From NCBI RefSeq assembly GCF_014633365.1, contig NC_068343.1, forward strand, positions 27,311,307-27,375,306: 64,000 nt of DNA, written 5' to 3'. Position 1 is the first letter of the stretch, and every line of letters begins with the position of its first letter. Origin of the DNA: Diospyros lotus. Its lineage: Eukaryota; Streptophyta; Magnoliopsida; Ericales; Ebenaceae. Of this stretch, positions 24,617-35,050 are shown piece after piece. The translations under genes were made by a program, and so were the position numbers. The notes beneath the pieces were generated by a model. That model did not search any database and was not told the origin of the DNA. It worked only from the letters and a program-made list of their open reading frames with translations.

Positions 24617-27372
24617 TGTAATACCCGGTATTACATGGTATTGAAAATAAATAAATTTTGGATTATTTTGAAAGGATCCCGGGTGGCCCGGGAAGCCCAA
24701 GGGTAAATTTCGAGAAACTAATTAATAAAATTGTCGAATTGGCAGTTGGGAGTGCCTCGGGACTTGGATGTCCAGGGAAGAAGGCAAGGGATTGGTGAGT
24801 GTCTCGAGATGAGGATAATGACGCTGGAAGCGGTCCGATCGGGAATAAATTTCGGAATAAATTCTGTATAAGCCCGAGTGGGAGCCAATACCGAATAGTC
24901 GGAGGGGACCTCCTAGAAGCTAAGGGGACCCTAGGGGTGGTTCGATTTTTTGAGTAAGGCAACCCTTAAGTGTTTTCGGGTCGAATAAAGGTCTCGTGCA
25001 GGCACAGGGACGAGGTTGGTATTCCCGAGTAGCGGTCGGCTATTAAACTTTGATAAACCGAGATTTTGAGTGGTTTAATTACAATTAATTTTGAGAAATC
25101 AAGTTGTTGTGTGGCTTTGATGTGATTTAAAACTTGGAGGGTGCAAGTGCAGTAAATGGTTCTTCAAGTACAATTATCCAAGTTCTTAAGTGGAATTATG
25201 GAGGATTTAGGGGTTTATTGTGTAAATATATACATATATATATGTATATGCGTGGGCACCAAGCTTTCAACAGTGTTGTGGTCTCTGAAATTTAAATCAG
25301 AGAGAGGAGCCGAGAGTAGGGGGAGAGATCGAGAGAGAGCTTGCGAATAAGAGTGAAAGAGAGGGAGAGATGGAGGCCGAGAGATTTTGAGGGAGAGCAA
25401 GATCGAGAGAGAGATGGCGGCAATGGCTAGAAACCGCAGCCATGGCTGCCGATGATGGAAGAAGAAAGTAGAGCTTGGCCGAGGCTCGCGAGATCGGAGA
25501 AGAGTGAGGGAGAAAGAGAGAAGTGCAAGATCGAAGGAGCCTAGAGGCTAGCTGCGACCAGCAGCAACGCTGGAAGCTGCCATGGCCGATGAGGCAGCAA
25601 CTTCAGGGGAGCTGGAGCGTCAGCTAGGGCCGGCTTCGATGGCTGGTCGGGGTCGTGTCGGCATGGAGCGGCCAATGGCAGCACTCGCGATGACCAAGAG
25701 GCGTCGATGAAGGTCGGTTGCAGCGGCCATGGCGGACGCTGAGGTTGCGGCGCGCAGGTTGGCCGCGGGGAGGCCGACTGCCGTGGATGCTAGAGGCGGG
25801 GGCTACCAGTGGCTGCTTGCGGCAGTGCTGGGGCATTGGCAGCAGCAGAGGCGGCAGAGCCAACGGCGGTGGCCGGTTGCTGGGCGCGCGGGCGCTGTGC
25901 GCGCCAAGGAAGAAGATGAACAGTGGCCGCGCGAGAGAAAGAAAATGAAGAAGAAAGAAAAAAAAAAGAAAATAAAAAAAAAAAGAGATGTGGAAAATCT
26001 GGAAAATTGGGGAAAATCCCGAAAAAAATTTCAGAAAATTGGGGAAAAGTCCTGGAAATTATATTGAGGCTCATAGAGCATACCGGAAGCTCGAGAATGG
26101 GATTTCGGGCATGAGATGGCAGCTAGGGAAGCATCGTCGGCGTGAGCGATTAGCCGATTTTTCCTTCCAATTAAATGAGGTAATTAATTATTTCTTTTGA
26201 ATTAATTGAGGTAAATTAATTTAATTATTTTCATTATGTGAGATAATGAATTATGTAGTATTAGTTGGATTAAACCCTGTGTTGGGGTTATTTGAAATTA
26301 GTTAATGGATGATTTTGGTGATGTGCGGCGTAGTTGAGGGCATTGGTTTAATGCCGAAGGTTAATGGAGTTGGGTTTGTGTGTGTGTTTGCATCTAGGTT
26401 CGACCGGGGAGATGGTGATCCTAGAGGAACTTGAGGTTCAAGTTGGAATTCATGCCAAGGCAGAGATGAGGCTTCGAGCCAGGTAAGGGACGACCCCATG
26501 TGGAGGTGGCCTTGCAAGTCGGTAAATATGCTTGATAATGTTTTTATGTTGCATTGGCATGTAGTGGTTATATCTTGTGTGATGCAAGACCTAGTGGACC
26601 TATGGCCATATGGAGGACTAGTGTGGTAGGGGCTGATAGGTTGATGCCTCAAACCTTAGTGAGTTGTGAGGATGTGTGAGCCTAGCCTCATTTGCATGCA
26701 TTGGCATACGTAAACATGATTATATTCATATTTACATGTATTGCACCCTTACTGAGTCTTTATGACTCATGAGGTTTTACGTCATGTGTAGATGATGCAA
26801 ATCCGGATGCAAGCAGGGATGGCGCCGGGAGGCCGTTGTGGCAACTAGCTGTGTTGCCCGAGTTATGTATTTTTAATATTGCTTGTATGTAGCCAGGGGG
26901 CGTGGTGTATGTATACCCTTGTGAGTAAATGTTTGTGTTATTGAGCTTAAATGTATTTAATTGTGTAATCATCATAGTGTGATAGATGTTTTTGAGATTG
27001 CTTGTTGAATGTGGCATAGTCGGTAAAGCCGAGGTTCGGACCGAGTCAAGACCAGCAAGGTATGTTCTCATAAATCCCCAATACTCCGCGAAGTGTTTGT
27101 ATGCTATCCTTGTGCCTGGGTCACCTCTGGCTTGCTTTGGGGTGAGCTGAAGAGAGGTGAAGCTCGCTCGGGTTTCGGGTCTTAGTCTGTTGGATTTTTC
27201 TTAATTGAGTTGGGATCGATTCCTGAGTGGAGCGAAGGGAATGACGAAGCCTAGTTTCCACCTAGGGCGTTTCCTGTTGAAACATAGTCCAACCCTTCAG
27301 TTGTGGTTGTCGGGTGAGTAATCCGGTCGATTATTTACCAGTGGCGCCCGTAAGTGGGAGCGGGTCGTTACA
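24617..27372 (+). repeat. 3' LTR of the 16.6-kb element
   Basis: 2756 bp, uninterrupted, from TGTAATACCCGG to GGGTCGTTACA. It serves as the empty-site reference for the Athila insertion in the 5' LTR. It contains a GC-rich purine/GGC segment (25400-25940), an A-rich run at 25935-25985, and the conserved TGCACCCTTACTGAGT motif near 26740. Confidence 0.92.
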
Positions 27373-27445
27373 CTCTCCGCAAGGTGTACACTTTCCGTGA
27401 CCCATCCCTCTCTCCGAGAAACCTCTCTCTGTGAGGAAGGCTTGT
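27373..27445 (+). mobile_element. Tat-like LTR, fourth segment
   Basis: CTCTCCGAGAAACCTCTCTC-type sequence resumes after the LARD-type element. It stops where the sequence changes character near 27445; I could not find a duplication marking this end. Confidence 0.4.
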
Positions 27446-27717
27446 TAGAACGGGAGATGCTATGGCACACACCAAGAGAGGGGTGAATTGGATATTTAAA
27501 AACTTAAATGATAAAACTTGAAAAACTTTTTAACCCAATTGAGGTTTTAGTGATTTAAAATATAGAACATATGAAATGACAAATGTAAAGCAAGAAGAAT
27601 AAAAGACACAAAGGATTTATAGTGGTTCGGCTTAAACCAAGCCTAATCCACTACCTTAGCTCCCACTAAGGATTTTAAACCAATTCACTAAAACCTCCTA
27701 CTTACACAAGTAGGCCC

Positions 27718-27835
27718 TCTAGCTACACAAGCTAGGAAATACAACCTCCCAATTTAATGGGCCCTCTAGCTACTGCTAGGAAAATACAACCTCCCAATTT
27801 AATGGGCCCTCTAGCTACACAAGCTAGGAAAATAG
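27718..27835. repeat. tandem repeat (CCTCTAGCTAC...CTAGGAAAATACAACC)
   Basis: About two and a half copies of a unit of roughly 55 bp beginning GGGCCCTCTAGCTAC and containing CTCCCAATTTAAT. Confidence 0.8.
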
Positions 27836-28163
27836 AAACGATACAAATGAAAGAGATAAGTTAAGAGTTAACACTCTTAGTTACAAGTTCTCTCACAATG
27901 AAAAACAAGGCTTAACAATAAATTTACAATGATAGAACAGCCAAGCCTTTGAGAGAAAAATAAAACAATGAAAGCCCAAACACTGTAAGCTCGAATAAAA
28001 TTATTTGCAATTGCTAGATCATCTCGTTTCCATCCATTAGCCACTCCTTGATCATCCATGAGTTGTATATATAAGCATCCATAAGGATTGAAGAAGAAAC
28101 TAGTCGTTTTTGTGACCGTTGGAGTTGAAAAACTAGCCGTTATAAAATCTGTGAAACATAATA

Positions 28164-28487
28164 GTCGACAGAAGAAAATATTAGTCAACTATTTTTACAA
28201 GTAAAACTAAGAATAGTCGACAGACATATACTGATAGTCGACTATTTTTAATACAAAAATCCAATAGTCGACAGACATACTTGAATAGTCGACAGTTGCT
28301 GAAATGGGAAGAAATTTTTGAATTTCATGAATAAAAATAGTCGACAGATCAAAAGGCATAGTCGACTATTTTTACTCGATAGTCGACAGATGCTAAAATA
28401 GTCGACAGATGCTTAAATAGTCGACAGAACATTAAAAACAGTCGACTATTTTGAAACATAGTCAACAGAATAATCCTGATAGTCGAC
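28164..28487. repeat. cluster of GTCGAC-centred palindromes
   Basis: Twelve exact GTCGAC hexamers in about 325 bp, mostly inside ATAGTCGACAG or ATAGTCGACTAT. Two variants read GTCAAC. Spacing is irregular (about 19-50 bases). Confidence 0.9.
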
Positions 28488-28899
28488 TATTCTTTAGAAA
28501 AACTTGAATTTTCAAAACAACCTTATTCGATTCTTTAAAAACTCATTTTGATTATCTTTAAAACAAGTTGAGATTATCAAAAGTATATATTTGAAACAAA
28601 TCACACTCAACCTTACTCAATATTTCTTCTATAGGTTTTCATACCTTGCTTCAAAACTCATATATTAAAAATTCATTTTCTCATTCACAAAATCCATATA
28701 GATTGATTTTCATATATTGATTTTCATATAGACATTCATCAAAACCATTTCATTACTCAAGAGTAAAATATCAAGGCTCTCCGACAGAGCTCACTTGGCG
28801 ATTATACCTTCAGTTGGTGATACCTCATACAGCTTCAGACGACGGTTTCCCTCACTCCACACAAGTTTCTATTGTTGTATTTGGCAACAACAATGATAC

Positions 28900-29850
28900 T
28901 CGATTAATTAAACAACTTCTTTACTCAATTAAAAATTTCTCTTAGTCAATTAAAACTTTGAGTACCAATCTATTTAGTAATTATTACTTGATTAAGGAAT
29001 TGAGTTACTCGACTAAACAAGATGTTACTTAATTATAGAATAACTCTTAATCGATTAATCCTTTTAGTGTCTTTCTGCTTCAAGAATTGTTACTCGATTA
29101 AAAAGTTGTGTTACTCGACTGAGTAAGATGTTATTCAATTAAAGAATATGTAACCCAGAACTTTTCTTTCCTGGCTTTGTTACTTGATTAAAGTTGTGTG
29201 ACTTTTTAGTCTTAGGCGATTAATCTTTTGAGTACATTTTTGTTCAAGAATAATTACTCGATTAAAAAATATGTTACACAACTAAGCAAGATGTTACTCA
29301 ATTATAGAATAACTCTTAGTCAATTATTCTTTTGAGTATTGTTACTACTTAAGAATATTACTCGATTAACAAGTAAATCTTAGTCGATTAACTTCTTGAG
29401 TACAAAGAAGTAATACTAGACTAGTACACAAAGTACTCAACTAAAATAACTCTTAGTCAACTAAATTTTTTAGTATTGTGTGTTCTTCGACTAAATGTTG
29501 TTCATTACTCGAGTAATGTTTGAATGTTAGTTAAAATTAATTTTCCCTAATATATAATGAATGTCAGTTAAAACTAAATTTCTCTAATATAATTACTTGA
29601 TTAACTCACAATTGTACTCGAATAATATTTGAATGTCAGTTAAAATTGCAAATTTTCCTAAGATAGTTACTCGATTAATATAAAGTTGTACTCAAGTAAT
29701 AATTATGTTAATTGATTCACTAAGTATATTACTTGATTAACACCTTAATTTTTTACTATCCTTAATTACTCGATTATTGATTTCAAAACTTGATCTCTTA
29801 ACAAGCATTAATTATTCAGTACTCGATTATCATGTTTTAAATCCTTCAAA
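28900..29850. repeat. degenerate ACTCGATTAA repeat field
   Basis: Dozens of variants of TTACTCGATTAA, ACTCGACTAA and CTTAGTCGATTA at irregular intervals across nearly 1 kb. A larger unit, GATGTTACTCAATTATAGAATAACTCTTAGTCAATTA-like, recurs. No coding frame. Confidence 0.75.
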
Positions 29851-30270
29851 TACTTGAATGATTTGTTTATCAAACAACAAGTACATAATCTTTAAGTCTT
29901 TCAAGTGTTTTTCCAATATCATTAAATTTCAAAACATTTGAATAAAATTACCAAAACATTAAGAATCTTAAGTACTTGATGTTTTTCCTTCTAAACATAA
30001 AATAGTCAATTTGAATGATTTTACAGAAGTCGAAATCATTATATTGAATGAATATATCAAGATTATCTTCTCTTGAGTTTTTACTTCAAAACCTTGAATG
30101 AATGTATACTAATATATTCATTTATTCTTAAGGAACTTTATATCAAATTTTTTTTGGCTCAAATATTCAAAATATTCAAATCTTCTTTTAAACCTTTAAC
30201 ATTTGTGTGAATCTAAAATTTTCAATTATACATGAATGTATCAAGAACTCAACAATTTGATACTTGTCTC

Positions 30271-31708
30271 TGTTGTTACCAAAATACAACAATCTATTTT
30301 TTTTTTTTTTTTACATGGGAGAATGTAAGGTGCGTGGTTGACCACGGGAGTTTCTAGAGACTTCTGAGTCTTAAGGGTTCTGAGAGTCAAGTGTCCCGAG
30401 AGTCTTGTCGCTAAGGTGCGATGAGAGTAAAATCTCGTCTCCAACGTGCACGTGTGCTGAGGGTCTCGTGATCAAGGGGAGCTGAGGGTCTCGTGACCAA
30501 GGCCAACTGAGGTCTCGTGACCAAGGGGAGCTGAGGTCTCGTGACCAAGGCAAGCTGAGGTCTCGTGACCAAGGTGAGTTGAGGGTCTGATGATCAAGTG
30601 GCCCAAGATAACCGAGTGACCTGAGGCGACCGAGTGGCCTAGGATAACCGAGTGACCTGAGGCGACCGAGTGGTCTTGGATAACCGGGTGGCCCTCGTAA
30701 CCGAGTGGCCTATAAAACGAGAGCAACATTAGGCCGCAGGTTGGGGTCCCCACGCAAACCCTCCGATGCCTAAGTTAGTTCTTGAGAGACAAAAGTATAG
30801 AATTGTGTTGAGGAGCCCAAGACTGCGTACCTTGTGATGAAGGCATGGTCTCCTATTTATAGCGGAGGAGAGAGAGGAGACGTGCAACAATCGGGGCAAG
30901 AATCTCGAGGCCTGTTTTGATGATTTTGAGGCCCATCCAAGAGGGAAAAAAAGGAGAGATTGGCCCAAGCCCACTTGACCATGACCGAGTGGGGGGTCAC
31001 TCGGTCATGCCTTCTTTTGCCCTTTTCCTTGATTCAGTTTTGAGTAGTTCTTGTACCTCAACTTCATGCCCAATTTTCCCATTGATTCAGCTCGAATCTC
31101 ACAAAACTAAAAACACAAAAATTGTTGATAATTCTCTTAAATTTCCACAGGACTTTGAATCACCTTAATCAGAGCTCATATGAGAAAGTTATGACCAAAA
31201 AACCAAAGTAGTGTCGTATCCACTCAGCATAATCGAGTGGGTCATGAAAAGTGAGGGAAAATTGGTCTCCCCATGACCGAGTGGGGGACCACTCGTTCAT
31301 GCCTTCTTTTTCCCTTTTGTCTTGGCTCGGATCCATCTTCCTTCAATACTTGACTCTGAGCCTTAATAGTACAGGTGCATCAACTTAGAGCCTAATTTCA
31401 GCCTTGATGAAGTCTGAATCTCTGAAAACTCAAAACATGAAAGTTGTAGATAATTCTCTTATCTTTCCATTGGAATTTGAATAAGATCAATCGAAGCTCA
31501 TATGAGAGAGTTATGCTCGAAAAACCAAAGTAGTGTCGTGCCCACTAGGCATAACCGAGTGGGTCCTCCCCACTTGGTCTCGTCTCGACCTCTTGCTCCT
31601 TCGGCTTGTTTCCTTGATCTCCTACAACTCATTGGGACCTTGGGCTTCATGTCCATGTCTCGTGACTCTTTTAGGTCTTGTGACTCTCCAAATTTGCAGG
31701 GCATATCA
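30271..31708 (-). repeat. 3' LTR of the gag-only Tat-like element
   Basis: 1438 bp. The minus strand begins TGATATGCCCTG and ends GGTAACAACA. TATAAATAGGAG on the minus strand (complement at 30851-30862) is the likely TATA box. Five full and one partial GGTCTCGTGACCAAGG units lie at 30460-30595. Confidence 0.88.
30980..31009. other. 12-bp perfect inverted repeat in LTR
   Basis: CATGACCGAGTG and CACTCGGTCATG flank a GGGGGT loop. A weaker copy with one arm mismatch lies at 31272-31301, and partial versions occur in the other LTR (35834-35864, 36120-36150). Confidence 0.85.
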
Positions 31709-31728
31709 ATTGCTCCCTACTCTTTTAG
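31709..31728 (-). promoter_or_regulatory. putative polypurine tract of the gag-only element
   Basis: The minus strand reads AAAAGAGTAGGGAGCAAT immediately upstream of the 3' LTR. Confidence 0.6.
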
Positions 31729-31984
31729 CCAGGAGCTCCAGGTGAAAGAGTATCTTATCTTGTAAACTTTTGAACATTACTTCTCTTTTAGCTGCTTCAT
31801 CTTCTACACATCCTCTCGAGCTTATTCACGCACCGTGCCTTTAAATTTCTAGGCTCTAGTGATTTTCAATTCCTCTGCAAAAGTATGAGGTAGATTTACT
31901 TGTAAGTTTGCTTTCCATAGATGTCGAACTATGCACCAAACAATGAGTTTGATTCTGATCCCTATTATTGCGTTATGCGTAGGA

Positions 31985-32925
31985 TAATAGGCTTGTATTT
32001 GCTTTTTCCTTATTGTTGGGCTTTAAGCGGGACAACGGGCTTGCGTTTATTCTTCCCTCGTTGTTGGGTTGTGAGTAGGACAACGAGGTTGAATATATTT
32101 TTTCCTCGTTGTCAATCCAGGAGCGAGGCAATTGAGCTTGAATCTATTCTTCCCTTGTTGCTTGGCTATAAGTAATGCATCGGGCTTGAATTGGTTTTTC
32201 CATCATTGCCGGGCCATGAGCGGGACAACAGGCTTGAATATACTTTTACCTCGTTGCCGGGCTGTGAGCGGGACAACGGGCTTGAGTGTACTTTTACCTC
32301 GTTGTCAAGCTATAAGCTGGACAACGGGCTTGAATGTACTTTTACCTCATTATCGGGCTGTGAGCAGGACAACGGGCTTGAATATACTTTTACCTCGTTG
32401 CCGGGCTGTGAGCAGGATAACGGGCTTGAGTGTACTTTACCTCGTTGTTGGACCGTCAGAGGGATAACAGGCTTGAATATACTTTTACCTCGTTGCCGGG
32501 CTATGAGCAGGACAACGGGCTTGAGTGTACTTTTACCTCGTTGCTAGGCTATAAGCGGGACAACGGGCTTGAATGTACTTTTACCTCATTGCCGAGCCGT
32601 GAGCGGGGCAATGGGTTTGAATGTATTTTTTCCTCGTTGCTGGGCTATGAGCGGGGCAACGGGCTTGATTATACTTTTACATCATTGCCGAGCCGTGAGT
32701 GAGGTAATGGGTTTGAATGTACTTTTACCTCATTGTCGGACTATAAGCGAGACAATGGGTTTGAGTTTATTTTTCCCTTGTTGTCGGGCCGTGAGCGAGG
32801 TAACGGGCATGAGTTTATTTTTCCCTCATTGTCGGGCCGTGAGCGAGGTAACGGGTTTGACTTTATTTCTCCCTTGTTGCCAGGCCGTGAGTAGGGCAAC
32901 GGGCTTGAGTTTGTTTTTATTTCCT
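31985..32925 (-). repeat. 48-bp minisatellite in the 3' region of the gag-only element
   Basis: About 20 units with a typical plus-strand form of CGGGCTTGAATGTAC, TTTTACCTCGTTGCCGGGC, TGTGAGCGGGACAA. Starts of the CTTGA core fall at 32281, 32329, 32377 and 32425, exactly 48 apart. Because 48 is a multiple of three, frames stay open for over 100 codons as 16-residue repeats on the plus strand (GLNILLPRCRAVSGTT), but these are not proteins of any known family. The outermost units are the most diverged. Confidence 0.93.
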
Positions 32926-33129
32926 GTAAGCATAGCATAGCAAACAAACTTTCATAAAGCAATGTGTAATGAAAATGCTGACATTTTTTTAAATAAGTTA
33001 GTACATCCACTGTTTCATTTTGGGTCTTATTGTTGCCTTTGATCCTAAAATACACGGGTCAAGAAAAATTTTGAACATATTAGTTTTTCGATCTTTAACA
33101 TAGGCTCTCTTGAATGTGTCTGAATTTTG

Positions 33130-34461
33130 CTCCCAATTTTCTCTTTGAGGGCATTAATGGTGGTTGACTGCCTTTTTCTAAGGGCATATCCTTTCGTGGC
33201 TTGTCTTGGTGGAATAGGAGGAGTCCCCTATCATTGTTTCATCGCCCAAGATGACATGTATGGGCTCATGAACTGGTTCATTATCTAAAGGTGGATTCTC
33301 TCTGTAATCTCTTCCTCTCTCTTGACATCTTTGATTTGATCTCCCCCGTTCTTCCTGTCTATCTTCTCCTCTTCGAGACTCACTATCTTTGACCTATACA
33401 TACCTTTGAAGATGTCTTTCACAAACTAGCATCTCAATCTAATCTCTTAACTCCCGGCGCTGGTTAGTGCAATGACCATGAGTTCTGTGATATCTACAAT
33501 ATTCTTCTCTATTCTTCCCCATGGGATGGTCAACCTTTTTCAGGAGTCCAATGAGACCTAAACCCTCGATGGCTGCAAGTATGGTCGATCGAGGTTGAAG
33601 AAGTCTTGTGTAATGGTGGAATTGGGGTCAAGGTATATTTGATCCCCTAACCCGTCTGGAGTCTTCTTCATCATCGCGTTCCTTTCTTTTTCGCTCTCTG
33701 TCCTCATTCCCACCTACAGCTCTCATAACTTCCGTATGGAGCACGTATTTATTTTCCCTAGCAAACAAATCTGCTAGGGATGTTGGTGGGTCCAAAGATA
33801 ATGATTCTTGTAGGGGAGTTAGTCGTGTTCCATGTAATATAGCAGACACTGCCATTATAATCGGTAAATCATGAACTTCGAGGGTGACATTCTGAAATCT
33901 ATCCACATACTAACGTAAAGTTTCTTTGTTCCCCTGTCGAATACTGAGCAAGTATGTGGCGTCCTTTTTTCTTTAACTATTAATCATAAATGCCTTAACA
34001 AATTTCGTTCTGAGCTGACCGAATGAAGAGATAAAGGCCTCAAGTAAACTGTTAAACCATGTCTGGGCATGCCCTGACAGAGTTAAGGAGAAAGCTCGGT
34101 ACATTATGTCATCGTCCCATCCGTGCAATATCATCAACGACTCATAGCTTTGAATGTGATCATAGGGATCATCCTTGTAGGAATAGGGGGTGATTTGAGG
34201 CATCTTGAATTTTCTGGGCAGCGGTTTCTCCAATAAATCTGTAGTAAACGAACATTTTCTGCGTTGTTGCTCCTCTGTGGCTGGGATCAATTTCTTTCGT
34301 TCAAGTACTTCTTCAACTACCCTTTTCATGTCATCCCGTATACTTGTTGTTGTTTGGTTATCATGTCTTGTTAGCGTGCTGGCTCTAGTTTCATGGTATC
34401 TCTGTCTTTGGGGGCTTCTAGCCCTGTTTTCCATTCTTGGGTTCTTATTTCTTCGGGGCAT
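33130..34461 (-). pseudogene. Tat-like gag with stop codons and frameshift
   Basis: Starts MPRRNKNPRMENRARSPQ at 34461. The capsid domain shows PLPRKFKMPQITPYSYKDDPYDHI and AFSLTLSGHAQTWFNSLL (residues about 75-140). Stops occur at 33973-33975 and just upstream of 33906 in the same frame, then YVDRFQNVTLEVHDLP to 33628. After a frame change the C-terminal knuckle-like part is readable (EYCRYHRTHGHCTNQRRELR, about 33475-33535), followed by HVILGDETMIGDSS, the linker that leads into protease in Tat polyproteins. Nothing of pol follows. In a live relative this forms the particle shell; here it is broken. Confidence 0.88.
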
Positions 34462-35030
34462 GGTATAAGAGTTCTTCCTTGGTGGTGGTGATCTGGGTTT
34501 ATCCTCCCGATGAGGGGTAGATCAGGAATGAGAATCAGGAGTGGCCTCCTTGTATGAATCAGCTCCAGCCTCGGGTTGAGATTGCGGTGAAGGCATAAAC
34601 TTTTTCAGTGTGTCTGGCAACGTCCCTCCAGGTATCATTCCTTGGAGTAGGCCAACCATGTCTCGAAGTGCCTGCGTACCCTCAACATGTTGTTGTCTCA
34701 ATGCTTCATATTCTTCCCACAGAACTGTACGCGGGGGCTATCTCGAAGTCCCCGCTTGATCAGCGGGAAGTGATTTCGTGCCAATGTTAAGCGGAGGTGG
34801 CACTGATTGGTTCCCCACTTGTTGGCTCGAGGAAACAAAACAATCACCTCATTACGGTTGAGCATTATGAGGGGGCGGAGGTGCTCCATGTGGGTGAAAA
34901 TCTAGAATAATGGGAGGCACTCCTTGTTGTTGAGAATTTTGTGGTGGTAGGCATGTTTCTACGCCTTGAGAGAGAGTTCGTCAGTGTCCACGGGTGTTTG
35001 CCATTCTTAAGTTGACTTTTTATCTTGCGT

Positions 35031-35049
35031 TTCCCACAGACGGCGCCAA
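35031..35049 (-). promoter_or_regulatory. primer binding site, Tat type
   Basis: The minus strand reads TTGGCGCCGTCTGTGGGAA one base past the LTR, the PBS context characteristic of Tat/Ogre-lineage gypsy elements. I do not assign the tRNA with certainty. Confidence 0.8.
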
Positions 35050-35050
35050 T

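Larger units (their letters stand above)
10795..27372 (+). mobile_element. large non-autonomous LTR retrotransposon (LARD-type, Tekay/Del-like)
   Basis: It has two direct LTRs (10795-18819, interrupted; 24617-27372), both starting TGTAATACCCGG and ending GGGTCGTTACA. CTCTC flanks both outer ends (10790-10794, 27373-27377) as a perfect 5-bp target duplication. An initiator-Met PBS lies at 18822 and a polypurine tract just before 24617. The sequence before the 3' LTR, TCGAGGACGAAATTCTTTAA, is the usual end of Tekay/Del chromoviruses. The 5.8-kb interior has no recognisable gag or pol, so it must depend on proteins from a relative. Removing the Athila insertion gives about 11.3 kb. Confidence 0.9.
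27446..30270. other. non-coding, repeat-rich stretch, possibly LTR-derived
   Basis: No plausible protein. The opening part (GGGGTGAATTGG, then TATAGTGGTTCGGC) resembles motifs common in plant Copia LTRs. ATTGTTGTATTTGGCAACAA at 28872 resembles the 3' end of Tat-like LTRs (compare 35050-35072 on the minus strand and 59580-59603). It is probably old retrotransposon DNA. It is interrupted by the gag-only Tat element and may continue at 36563-36907 and 39036-39190. Confidence 0.4.

Noticed and set aside
31985..32925. CRISPR-like array
   Set aside because: Units are contiguous 48-bp repeats without unique spacers, in plant DNA inside an LTR element.
32132..32940. Repeat-encoded proteins of 80-120 residues (GLNILLPRCRAVSG units)
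   Set aside because: They exist in several overlapping frames because the repeat unit is 48 bp, a multiple of three. There are no start context or family features, and the repeat lies in the untranslated part of a retrotransposon.
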